Shown here: positions 1 to 6,090 of the stretch, one piece after another | How positions within the stretch are numbered: position 1 is the stretch's first letter | Layout: every line of letters starts with the position of its first letter | Assembly (NCBI GenBank): GCA_017537105.1 | Contig: JAFWBZ010000220.1 | Coordinates: forward strand, 1 to 6,393 | DNA length: 6,393 nt | From: Clostridia bacterium | GTDB taxonomy: Bacteria > Bacillota > Clostridia > Christensenellales > Aristaeellaceae | Direction of reading: 5' to 3' | Notes under the pieces: generated by a model | The model's input: the letters and a program-made list of their open reading frames with translations, nothing else | What the model was told of the DNA's origin: nothing | Databases searched by the model: none | Made by a program: the position numbers and the translations under genes

Positions 1-546
1 CTCCAACCGGAACGTGATGCCGAAGCGATCCCGTAGAGGGCTGGTCAGCATGCCTGCCCGCGTGGTCGCGCCGATCAGCGTGAACTTGGGCAGATCCAGC
101 CGAATGGATCGCGCGGACGGGCCCTTGCCGATCATGATGTCCAGCGCGTAGTCCTCCATGGCCGGGTAGAGCACCTCCTCCACCTGGTGGCTGAGGCGGT
201 GGATCTCGTCGATGAACAGCACGTCGCCGGCGTTCAGGTTGGTGAGGATCGAGGCCAAATCCCCGGCGCGCTCGATGGCAGGCCCGCTGGTGACGCGGAT
301 GTTGTGGCCCATCTCCGAAGCGATGATGCCCGCCAGCGTGGTCTTGCCCAGGCCCGGCGGGCCATAGAGCAGGATGTGGTCCAGCGGCTCCCGGCGGGCG
401 ATGGCCGCCTGCATGTAGACCGTCAGGCTCTCCTTCAGCTTGTCCTGGCCGAAGTATTCCGCCAGGGAGTGCGGTCGCAGCGAAAGCTCCGCCGCGTCCT
501 CCTCCTCGCGGAAGCCCGTGGTGATGACCCGTTCTTCATCCATCAT
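1..546 (-). CDS. ruvB: RuvB, Holliday junction branch-migration ATPase (N-terminal 182 residues; runs off left edge)
   Basis: RuvB is the hexameric AAA+ motor that, with RuvA, drives branch migration of Holliday junctions during recombination and fork repair. The visible 182 residues include the RuvB opening (LRPHSLAEYFGQ, about residues 23-34), Walker A GPPGLGKTT (62-70), Walker B FIDEIHR (111-117), sensor 1 GATTRAG (159-165) and the SPLRDRFG segment (169-176), which holds an arginine-finger-type residue. The family is usually about 330-350 residues, so the rest of the AAA+ lid and the winged-helix DNA-binding domain lie outside the window. The ATG at 546 sits 8 nt after a strong GGAGGT on the minus strand (555-560); a second ATG follows immediately, so the start could be one codon later. 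The next gene upstream on the same strand is murJ, 89 bp away. The common partners ruvA and ruvC are not directly upstream as they often are. The frame is intact to the window edge. Confidence 0.97.
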   Translation of the reverse strand, partial: MMDEERVITTGFREEEDAAELSLRPHSLAEYFGQDKLKESLTVYMQAAIARREPLDHILLYGPPGLGKTTLAGIIASEMGHNIRVTSGPAIERAGDLASILTNLNAGDVLFIDEIHRLSHQVEEVLYPAMEDYALDIMIGKGPSARSIRLDLPKFTLIGATTRAGMLTSPLRDRFGITFRLE

Positions 547-635
547 GATGCTGTACCTCCGTAGGTGATGGGGGAGTGGACCGTGGGGTGCCGGAAACGG
601 TCTCCGGTCGGGTTGTGGTTCTCAGATTATTTGGA

Positions 636-2183
636 CTACTTCACGCCGCGGCCCCGCCGCAGCACGTCGGCTGCGAAGGTCCTGAGCGTTCCCACCCGCA
701 GGGCCAGGCAGCAGACGAAGTAGACGGCCAGGGAGACGCCCGAGCAGGCGGCCAGCCGGAGGAACACCCGGCCCATGCCAAATACCTCGGGCAGCGCTCG
801 ATGCATGGCGAGGCAGACCGCCGCGGCAGCCAGCGTGGAAACGGCGATCTTCAGGAAGTCCGGCAGCATGGCGCGCAGGCCGAGGAGGCCGAAGCGCTTT
901 CGAAGCTGGAACAGCAGCACGACGGTCCCCGTGTAGCCCGCGATGGAGGTGGCCAGCGCGAGGCCGTTCGCCCCCATGAAGATGCGCAGGATCAGGTTCA
1001 GCACGATGTTGGTCGCGACCACCAGGCAGGAGACGCGGAAGGGGGTCCGGGTGTCCTGCATGGCGTGGAACATGCGGTTCATGAAGTCGCGCAGGCCAAA
1101 TGCCAGCACGCCGATGATGTAGAAGACCAGCACGCCCGCCGTGACCCGCACGGAATCCATGCCGAAGGCGCCGCGCATATAGGCGAACTTGATGACGTCC
1201 GTGGACAGCACCACGGCGATGGTGACGATCGGCAGGATCACCAGCGCGATGACCAGCACGCTGCGGCGCAGCACGTCCAGCATGCCGTCGGTGTCCCGGG
1301 AGGCAGCCAGCTTGCTGAGCTTCGAGAACATGATGGTGGTCAGCGGGAGCAGCAGTACACCCTGCACAAACTGCACCAGCCGGTAGGCGTAGCTCATGGC
1401 GGAGATGTCGCCGGGATTCAGTCCGGAGGCCAGCGCGTGGTCGATCATGTGGTTCAGCTCGCTGATGCCCATGGCCAGCAGCGCGGGCCCGGCCAGCTGC
1501 ACCAGCCGGTGAAACCGCTTGTCCCCGAAGTCGATGACGGGCGTATAGGTAAACCAGCCGCGCAGGAAGGGGACGAGGATCAACAGCTGCAGGATGTTTG
1601 CCGCAAATACACCCCAGCCCACGGCGGCGATGCCGTAGCGCCGGGAGAAGAACACGGCGGCGGCGATCACGCTGAAATTCAGGGGAAAGCCGGTCAGCTG
1701 CGCCGCCACGTACTTTTCCGTGGCGTTGAGCAGACTGGCGACGCTGACGGAGGTGATGTTGAACACCAGCGACAGCAGCATGATGCGCACGAGCTTCACT
1801 GTGAGCGCGGCCTTTTCGGCGTCAAAGCCCACGTAGATGATCCGCACCAGCGGCCGGGCCAGCGCGTAGAACAGCGCGGAGATCACCAGCGCCGCCAGCG
1901 CGAACAGGTTGATCGTGTTGCTGGCAAAGTGATTGGAGCGGTCCAGTCCCTGCTGCTCCCGCTCCTGAACGTACAGCGGAATCAGCGTGGCCGAGATGCA
2001 GGAGGTGAACAGCAGCACCGGCAGGTAGAAGAGGCTGTAGGCGGACACGTAGGCGTCGTTTTCAATGCCCGTGCCGAAGTAGGCGGCCAGCGTCATGTCC
2101 CGGATAAAGCCGGAGAGCTTGCTCAGGATGACGACCACGGTGACCAGCATGGTAGCCTTGAAGACCTTTTGACTGCGAGCCAA
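636..2183 (-). CDS. murJ: MurJ (MviN), lipid II flippase
   Basis: MurJ moves the peptidoglycan precursor lipid II from the inner to the outer leaflet of the cytoplasmic membrane. The product is 515 residues from the TTG start chosen here, typical of the family, and is hydrophobic throughout with a pattern fitting the usual 14 membrane helices. Family signatures include the TM1 motif SKLSGFIRD (21-29; Arg28-Asp29 matches the conserved RD pair lining the lipid II cavity), the NDAY segment (41-44), and the loop RMFHAMQDTRTPFRVS (about 370-385), the MurJ form of R-x-F-x-A-x-x-D-T-x-T-P. The start was placed at TTG 2183 because GGAGGGG (2191-2197) lies 7 nt upstream. An in-frame TTG at 2201 would put that site inside the gene and has no ribosome binding site of its own. 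An extended -10 promoter lies just upstream at 2217-2225, and ruvB follows after 89 bp. Other members of the MOP superfamily are possible, but the motifs favour MurJ. Confidence 0.95.
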   Translation of the reverse strand: MARSQKVFKATMLVTVVVILSKLSGFIRDMTLAAYFGTGIENDAYVSAYSLFYLPVLLFTSCISATLIPLYVQEREQQGLDRSNHFASNTINLFALAALVISALFYALARPLVRIIYVGFDAEKAALTVKLVRIMLLSLVFNITSVSVASLLNATEKYVAAQLTGFPLNFSVIAAAVFFSRRYGIAAVGWGVFAANILQLLILVPFLRGWFTYTPVIDFGDKRFHRLVQLAGPALLAMGISELNHMIDHALASGLNPGDISAMSYAYRLVQFVQGVLLLPLTTIMFSKLSKLAASRDTDGMLDVLRRSVLVIALVILPIVTIAVVLSTDVIKFAYMRGAFGMDSVRVTAGVLVFYIIGVLAFGLRDFMNRMFHAMQDTRTPFRVSCLVVATNIVLNLILRIFMGANGLALATSIAGYTGTVVLLFQLRKRFGLLGLRAMLPDFLKIAVSTLAAAAVCLAMHRALPEVFGMGRVFLRLAACSGVSLAVYFVCCLALRVGTLRTFAADVLRRGRGVK

Positions 2184-2190
2184 GGCGAAA

Positions 2191-2197
2191 CCCCTCC
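2191..2197 (-). promoter_or_regulatory. murJ ribosome binding site that fixes a TTG start
   Basis: The minus strand reads GGAGGGG, followed by seven bases (TTTCGCC) and then TTG at 2183-2181. This is near-ideal Shine-Dalgarno strength and spacing. No ATG or GTG in frame lies at a suitable distance: the first in-frame ATG is residue 12 of this reading, too far downstream. The site therefore argues for a TTG start, a rarer initiation codon that could moderate MurJ output. Confidence 0.75.
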
Positions 2198-2216
2198 ACA
2201 ATATTCATTCCCGGGC

Positions 2217-2225
2217 AGTATAGCA
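2217..2225 (-). promoter_or_regulatory. Extended -10 promoter for murJ
   Basis: Read on the minus strand, this site is TGCTATACT: a TGn extension followed by TATACT, which matches the sigma-A -10 consensus at five of six positions. With a 17-bp spacer the -35 would be CTGAAC, a poor match (three of six), which is typical of extended -10 promoters. The predicted start near 2210 would leave a leader of about 27 nt containing the GGAGGGG site and the TTG start. This is a call from consensus only. Confidence 0.6.
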
Positions 2226-2293
2226 TACGCGGGTTAAAAGTTCAGTCATACAGGGGGCGAACGGAGGAATTTTATCGGGCGTTCGAGAACCCT

Positions 2294-2313
2294 TCTCTGA
2301 ATTCCGGCAGAGA
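2294..2313. repeat. Inverted repeat TCTCTG-N8-CAGAGA in the murJ/serC divergent region
   Basis: Two perfect 6-base arms, TCTCTG at 2294-2299 and CAGAGA at 2308-2313, are separated by eight bases. The dyad lies about 70 bp upstream of the murJ -10 and about 80 bp upstream of the serC -35. It has no T-tract, so it is not a terminator. A dyad of this size could be a regulator-binding site, but arms this short can occur by chance. Confidence 0.3.
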
Positions 2314-2340
2314 TGCCCTCCTGTGGCACCATCCGCGGGA

Positions 2341-2358
2341 GAAAAACGCGTGTTTTTC
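2341..2358. repeat. Inverted repeat GAAAAAC-N4-GTTTTTC upstream of the serC promoter
   Basis: Perfect 7-base arms, GAAAAAC (2341-2347) and GTTTTTC (2352-2358), flank GCGT. The dyad stands out as an AT-rich patch in a GC-rich setting and ends 36 bp before the serC -35 hexamer. As RNA the hairpin would be weak because its stem is mostly A-U, so a DNA operator is a more natural reading than a terminator. No regulator can be named from the sequence. Confidence 0.4.
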
Positions 2359-2394
2359 ATAAGGAGACACATTTAACGCCAGCATCACATGGTT

Positions 2395-2423
2395 TTGACA
2401 TCAGCGGTGTACTATAATAAAGT
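2395..2423 (+). promoter_or_regulatory. Sigma-A promoter for serC-serA
   Basis: TTGACA at 2395-2400 is a perfect -35 hexamer. Two -10 candidates follow. TAAAGT at 2418-2423 matches four of six consensus positions at the ideal 17-bp spacing. TATAAT at 2413-2418 is a perfect hexamer but only 12 bp from the -35, too close for normal sigma-A recognition. Either way transcription would start at about 2425-2430, giving a leader shorter than 30 nt with AAGGGGG (2438-2444) as ribosome binding site. That leaves no room for a T-box or riboswitch between this promoter and serC. Confidence 0.7.
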
Positions 2424-2453
2424 CCAATTCAGCCTTGAAGGGGGAAGAAAACC

Positions 2454-3536
2454 ATGAATCGCGTGTACAATTTTGCGGCGGGTCCTTCGGCGATGCCGGA
2501 AGCGGCACTTCGCCAGGCGGCCCAGGAGATGCTCGACTTCAACGGTTCGGGGATGTCCGTGATGGAGATGAGCCATCGCTCCAAGGCGTATCAGGATATT
2601 TTTGACGAGACCGAAGCGCTGCTCCGGGAGCTCATGCACATTCCGGACACCTATTCCGTGCTGTTCCTGCAGGGGGGCGCCACGGGACAGTTCGCGGCGA
2701 TTCCCATGAATCTGCTGCGCGAGGGCGGCAGCGCGGACTACGTGGACAGCGGAAACTTTGCCCACGGCGCCATGGTCGAGGCGAAGAAATACGGCGACAT
2801 CCGCTGCGTCGCGTCCTCGAAGGACGAAAACTATATCCGCATTCCTGCGCTGGACAAAGCAGCTTTTAACCCGGAAGCGGACTACTTTTACATCACCACG
2901 AACAACACCATCTTCGGCACCCGCTATCCCGAGCTGCCGGAGACGGGCGACGTGCCGCTGGTGGCGGACATGTCCTCCAACATTCTCAGCGAGGTCTTCG
3001 ACATCAACCGCTTCGGCGTGGCCTATGCGGGCGCGCAGAAGAACGTCGGCCCCGCGGGCCTGACCCTTGTGATCGTGCGCCGGGATCTGCTGGGACGCGC
3101 CCGTTCCATCTGCCCGAAGGTGATGAACTGGACGGTGATGACCGAGAAGGGCTCCATGCTGAACACCCCGCCGACCTACGCCATCTACATGGCGGGCCTG
3201 TGCATGAAGTGGCTGAAGGCCCAGGGCGGCGTCGAGGGCATCGAGCAGGTGAACCTGGAAAAATCCAAGCTGCTCTACGACGTGCTGGACGCCTCCGACT
3301 TCTACCGTGCGCCGGTGGTTCCCGCCTATCGCAGCCGCATGAACGTGACCTTTACCACGCCCAGCCCGGAGCTGGACGCCGCCTTCGTAAAGGCTGCCGC
3401 CGGGGAGGGCTTGGTGAGCCTGAAGGGGCACCGCCTGGTGGGCGGCATCCGCGCCAGCATCTACAACGCCATGCCCATTGAAGGCGTCCGGAAGCTTGCA
3501 GAGTTCATGAAGAAATTCGAAATGGAGAATCGATAA
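2454..3536 (+). CDS. serC: Phosphoserine aminotransferase (SerC)
   Basis: SerC is the PLP enzyme that converts 3-phosphohydroxypyruvate and glutamate to O-phosphoserine and 2-oxoglutarate, the second step of serine synthesis. The 360-residue product matches the family length and aligns along its whole length with E. coli SerC as I recall it. Visible features are the opening YNFAAGPSAMP (5-15), SHRS (40-43), GGATGQF (74-80), the PLP-contacting Asp172 in ADMSSNIL, the Schiff-base Lys196 in AGAQKNVGPAGL (192-203), NTPPTY (237-242), and the C-terminal KGHRLVGGIRASIYNAMP (324-341). The residue matching E. coli Trp102, which stacks on the PLP ring, is Phe102 here, a conservative aromatic change. 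The ATG follows AAGGGGG with 9 nt spacing. The stop codon TAA overlaps the serA start by one base (TAATG), which implies translational coupling. The enzyme is cytosolic, and the same fold can also serve pyridoxine synthesis in some bacteria. Confidence 0.97.
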   Translation: MNRVYNFAAGPSAMPEAALRQAAQEMLDFNGSGMSVMEMSHRSKAYQDIFDETEALLRELMHIPDTYSVLFLQGGATGQFAAIPMNLLREGGSADYVDSGNFAHGAMVEAKKYGDIRCVASSKDENYIRIPALDKAAFNPEADYFYITTNNTIFGTRYPELPETGDVPLVADMSSNILSEVFDINRFGVAYAGAQKNVGPAGLTLVIVRRDLLGRARSICPKVMNWTVMTEKGSMLNTPPTYAIYMAGLCMKWLKAQGGVEGIEQVNLEKSKLLYDVLDASDFYRAPVVPAYRSRMNVTFTTPSPELDAAFVKAAAGEGLVSLKGHRLVGGIRASIYNAMPIEGVRKLAEFMKKFEMENR

Positions 3537-4705
3537 TGTTCAACATCAAGAAGATGAACGCCATCTCCCCGGTGTACTACGGCATTCTTCCCGGCGGAGA
3601 GTACAACGTCAATACGGACATTGAGAACCCGGACGCCATTTTTGTTCGGTCCGCGAACCTGCACGAGATGGACATCAATGAAAATCTGCTGTGCGTGGCC
3701 CGCGCCGGCGCGGGCGTGAACAACATCCCGCTGGACCGGCTGGCGGAGCACGGCGTGGTGGTATTCAACTCCCCCGGCGCGAATGCCAACGCCGTGAAGG
3801 AGCTGGTGATCGCGGGCCTGTTGCTGGCGTCCCGCAGGATCGCCGACGGCATCGAGTGGTGCAAGACGCTCTCCGACGGGGAAACCACCGTGGAAAAGCA
3901 GGTGGAGTCGGGCAAGAATCGCTTCATCGGGCCGGAGCTGGACGGCAAGACGCTGGGCGTCATCGGCCTGGGCGCCATCGGCGTGCTGGTGGCCAACGCG
4001 GGCGTCGCTCTGGGCATGAACGTGCTGGGCTACGACCCCTATATCTCCGTGGATCACGCCTGGCGGCTGTCCCGATCGGTCACCCACGCGATGTCCATCG
4101 ACGAGGTGATCGAGAAGAGCGATTACATCACGCTGCACGTGCCGCTGCTGGATTCCAACCGCAACATGATCGATGCCGGGGCGCTGTCCCGGATGAAGAA
4201 TTCCGCGGCACTGCTGAACTTTGCCCGGGGAGGGCTGGTGAACATCGACGACGTGAAGGCCGCGCTGGACGCGGGCGAGCTTCGCGCCTACGTCACCGAC
4301 TTCCCGGAGGCGAAGCTGATCGGCCAGAAGAACGCCATACTGATGCCGCACCTGGGCGCCTCTACCCCGGAGAGCGAGGACAACTGCGTGCGCATGGTGG
4401 CCCGCCAGGTCAACGACTACCTGAAGTACGGATCCATCGTCAATTCCTGCAACTATCCCAATTGCCCGCTGGGCCGGCCCGCGATGCCGCGCATCGCCGT
4501 GATGCACAAGAACGTGCCCAACGTCATCAACACGATCACGCAGGCGGTGTCCGGCGAGGGTCTGAACATCGAAAACATGGTCAACCAGTCCCGGGGCATC
4601 TACGCCTACACGGTGCTGGACGTGGACGCCAAGCCCAGCAGCCTGCTGCGGGAAAAGCTGCAGGCGCTGGACACGGTGTATCGCGTGCGGCTGCTGATGC
4701 CGTAA
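3536..4705 (+). CDS. serA: D-3-phosphoglycerate dehydrogenase (SerA), short form with ACT domain
   Basis: SerA oxidises 3-phosphoglycerate to 3-phosphohydroxypyruvate with NAD, the committed step of serine synthesis, and so supplies the substrate of SerC encoded just upstream. The 389-residue protein has the substrate-domain motif RAGAGVNNIP (56-65), a Rossmann glycine motif GLGAIG (144-149) with the following acidic Asp167 that favours NAD, the catalytic Arg231 in FARGGLV, a likely catalytic Glu258 in TDFPEAK, and His272 in PHLGAST. The Glu-to-His stretch is 14 residues against about 23 in E. coli SerA, giving a compact catalytic loop. The C-terminal ACT domain (about 318-389) keeps His324, Asn326 and Asn344, which align without gaps with the E. 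coli serine-binding His344, Asn346 and Asn364, so serine feedback inhibition is likely. The large extra domain of long-form SerA is absent. The ATG lies 8 nt after GGAG (3524-3527) inside the end of serC. Confidence 0.96.
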   Translation: MFNIKKMNAISPVYYGILPGGEYNVNTDIENPDAIFVRSANLHEMDINENLLCVARAGAGVNNIPLDRLAEHGVVVFNSPGANANAVKELVIAGLLLASRRIADGIEWCKTLSDGETTVEKQVESGKNRFIGPELDGKTLGVIGLGAIGVLVANAGVALGMNVLGYDPYISVDHAWRLSRSVTHAMSIDEVIEKSDYITLHVPLLDSNRNMIDAGALSRMKNSAALLNFARGGLVNIDDVKAALDAGELRAYVTDFPEAKLIGQKNAILMPHLGASTPESEDNCVRMVARQVNDYLKYGSIVNSCNYPNCPLGRPAMPRIAVMHKNVPNVINTITQAVSGEGLNIENMVNQSRGIYAYTVLDVDAKPSSLLREKLQALDTVYRVRLLMP

Positions 4706-4742
4706 CGGGAGGGAGGGCCGCTGATTTCCCTGTCCTTTGGTG

Positions 4743-4770
4743 CGATCCCGACGCACAGCCGTCGGGATCG
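4743..4770 (+). terminator. Hairpin between serA and the DUF1015 gene; probable leaky terminator
   Basis: An 11-bp perfect stem (CGATCCCGACG at 4743-4753, CGTCGGGATCG at 4760-4770) encloses a 6-base loop. It is followed by ATTTGGATTTT, a T-rich tail interrupted by GGA. The stem is strong enough for intrinsic termination but the tail is weaker than in the terminator at 6054-6089, so partial read-through into the DUF1015 gene is likely. It could instead be an mRNA-processing or stability element that sets different levels for serCA and the downstream gene. It starts 37 nt after the serA stop. Confidence 0.6.
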
Positions 4771-4820
4771 ATTTGGATTTTGGACTGAGCATCGCGCTAC
4801 CATGGCAAATGAGGTGTACT

Positions 4821-6041
4821 ATGATGAACGCATTGAAGACCGCGGAGATCCTGCTGCCCCGGGAGGACGTCGACCTGTCAAAGTGGGCGGTGGTGGCCTG
4901 CGACCAGTTCACCGCGCAGCCGGAGTACTGGAGCGAGGTGGAGAGCCTCGTGGGGGATGCGCCGTCCGCAGTGCGGGTGACGCTGCCGGAGGCATGGCTG
5001 GACGAGCGGGAGGCGCGCATCCCAGCCATCCACGCGGCCATGCGGAACTACCTGGAGCAGGGCATATGGCAGACTGCTGTGGAGGACGGCTTTATGCTCG
5101 TCGAGCGGGACACCGCCGCGGGAACGCGGCCCGGGCTGCTGGTGTGCCTGGACCTGGAATGCTATGACTTTTCTCCGGACTCTCAGAGTCTGATCCGCCC
5201 GACGGAGGGCACGGTCATCAGCCGGGTTCCGCCGCGGGCGAAGATACGGGCCGGTGCGGCGGTGGAGCTGCCCCACGTGATGATGCTGATCGACGACCCC
5301 GGCTGCACGGTGATCGAGCCGCTGCTGGCAAGGAAGGGATCGCTGCGCCCGCTGTACGACTTCGAATCGATGCAGCGCGGCGGCCATCTGCGGGGCTGGG
5401 CCGTGGAGGGCGATGAGACGCGGGGCGTGTTCGCGGCCATCGATGCACTGAATGCACGGGCGGACGGCCTGTTGTACGCGGTGGGCGATGGCAACCACTC
5501 GCTGGCGGCGGCCCGGCAGTGTTGGCTGAATCTCCGGGAATCGCTGACGCCGGAGCAGCGGGAGCGCCATCCCGCGCGCTGGGCGCTGGTGGAACTGGTG
5601 AACCTCGCCTGCCCGGCCCTGCAATTCGAACCCATCCACCGCGTGCTGTTCCACGTCGACCCCACAGCGCTGATCGAAGCGTACCGGGCAGCCCTGCGGG
5701 CTGATGGCGCGGACGAGGGCGAGGGGGAGGACCTGATCGCCTTTGACGCCAGCCGGGAGTGGCGCTTCAAGTCCACCCAGCATCCGCTCCGGCGCTTGCA
5801 GGCATTTCTGGACGGCTACCTCGCGGAGCACCCGGAGGCGGAGATCGACTACATTCACGGCGAGGCTGCCCTGCGCGCGCTGGTGTCCCGGCCGGACGCC
5901 ATGGGCTTCATGCCCCGGGCCTTTGACAAGGCAGAGTTGTTCGGCTACATCCGGCGGTGGGGCGTGCTGCCCCGCAAGACCTTCTCCATGGGCGAGGCCA
6001 ACGAGAAGCGCTACTACCTGGAGGCGCGGCGCATTCTTTGA
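4821..6041 (+). CDS. DUF1015 family protein, function unknown, third gene of the serine cluster
   Basis: The product is 406 residues from ATG 4821 and resembles the DUF1015 family, a soluble cytosolic family without an established biochemical role known to me. Recognisable stretches are the opening ILLPREDVDLSKWAVVACDQFTAQPEYW (10-37 region), IRPTEGTVISRVPPR (125-139), ELPHVMMLIDDP (149-160) and VGDGNHSLAAAR (221-232). The last is this lineage's version of the DGHHRYETA-type loop of other family members, similar to the DGHHR loop of ParB/serine-kinase (SerK-like) proteins. No signal peptide or membrane segment is seen. An AGGTG-type ribosome binding site (4811-4816) precedes two adjacent ATGs, 4821 and 4824; either could be used. 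The open frame continues upstream to 4737, but those codons run through the hairpin and lack a ribosome binding site. The gene follows serC-serA on the same strand after 115 nt and ends at a strong terminator, so a link to serine metabolism is inferred from context. Confidence 0.88.
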   Translation: MMNALKTAEILLPREDVDLSKWAVVACDQFTAQPEYWSEVESLVGDAPSAVRVTLPEAWLDEREARIPAIHAAMRNYLEQGIWQTAVEDGFMLVERDTAAGTRPGLLVCLDLECYDFSPDSQSLIRPTEGTVISRVPPRAKIRAGAAVELPHVMMLIDDPGCTVIEPLLARKGSLRPLYDFESMQRGGHLRGWAVEGDETRGVFAAIDALNARADGLLYAVGDGNHSLAAARQCWLNLRESLTPEQRERHPARWALVELVNLACPALQFEPIHRVLFHVDPTALIEAYRAALRADGADEGEGEDLIAFDASREWRFKSTQHPLRRLQAFLDGYLAEHPEAEIDYIHGEAALRALVSRPDAMGFMPRAFDKAELFGYIRRWGVLPRKTFSMGEANEKRYYLEARRIL

Positions 6042-6044
6042 CGT

Positions 6045-6073
6045 GTCTATCGAAAAACACCCCCGAATACAAT
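6045..6073 (+). promoter_or_regulatory. Possible sigma-E-type sporulation promoter for bofA, nested in the terminator
   Basis: AATACAAT at 6066-6073 differs by one base from CATACAAT, a form of the sigma-E -10 consensus (CATACAnT). GTCTATC at 6045-6051, with a 14-bp spacer, matches the sigma-E -35 consensus (kmATATT) at only four of seven positions. bofA is a sigma-E gene in Bacillus subtilis, which makes the position meaningful. Transcription would start near 6080, within the 3' arm of the terminator, so the transcript would lack the 5' arm and leave GGGGTG free for ribosomes. The weak -35 keeps confidence low. Confidence 0.4.
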
Positions 6074-6089
6074 GCTTCGGGGGTGTTTT
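6054..6089. terminator. Strong intrinsic terminator, usable in both directions
   Basis: The arms AAAACACCCCCGAA (6054-6067) and TTCGGGGGTGTTTT (6076-6089) are perfectly complementary over 14 bp around an 8-base loop. The GC core is flanked by an A-tract and a T-tract, the classic Rho-independent form, and the symmetry lets it work on either strand. It begins 12 nt after the stop of the DUF1015 gene and ends the serine cluster. Unusually, the 3' arm also contains the GGGGGTG ribosome binding site of bofA, whose ATG is at 6091. Confidence 0.92.
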
Positions 6090-6090
6090 C

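Noticed and set aside
591..607. Inverted repeat CCGGA/TCCGG between murJ and ruvB
   Set aside because: Only five base pairs and no T-tract, readily explained by chance in GC-rich DNA, so it is not called as a terminator.
576..2237. Open frame of 553 codons on the plus strand, antisense to murJ
   Set aside because: Its product is dominated by Gln, His, Asp, Gly and Arg with no domain pattern, as expected when a GC-rich membrane-protein gene is read on the opposite strand. murJ has clear family motifs, promoter and ribosome binding site.
2221..2453. T-box, serine riboswitch or leader peptide upstream of serC
   Set aside because: The promoter at 2395-2423 leaves under 30 nt of leader. No T-box core motif, terminator/antiterminator pair or short open frame with a ribosome binding site and ATG was found.
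2412..3431. Minus-strand open frame of 339 codons opposite serC
   Set aside because: It is the reverse of an unambiguous SerC gene and has shadow-type composition.
4708..4718. GGGAGGGAGGG after serA as the ribosome binding site of a small gene
   Set aside because: No ATG or GTG lies at suitable spacing, and the frames that follow are shadows running into the DUF1015 gene.
4737..4820. N-terminal extension of the DUF1015 protein from an upstream TTG
   Set aside because: The extra 28 codons run through the 11-bp hairpin, have no ribosome binding site, and are not part of the recognised family start (ILLP...VDLSKW).
3461..5041. Open frame of 526 codons on the minus strand across serA
   Set aside because: Low-complexity His/Arg/Gly/Val composition, spans serA and the hairpin spacer, and conflicts with two well-supported genes.
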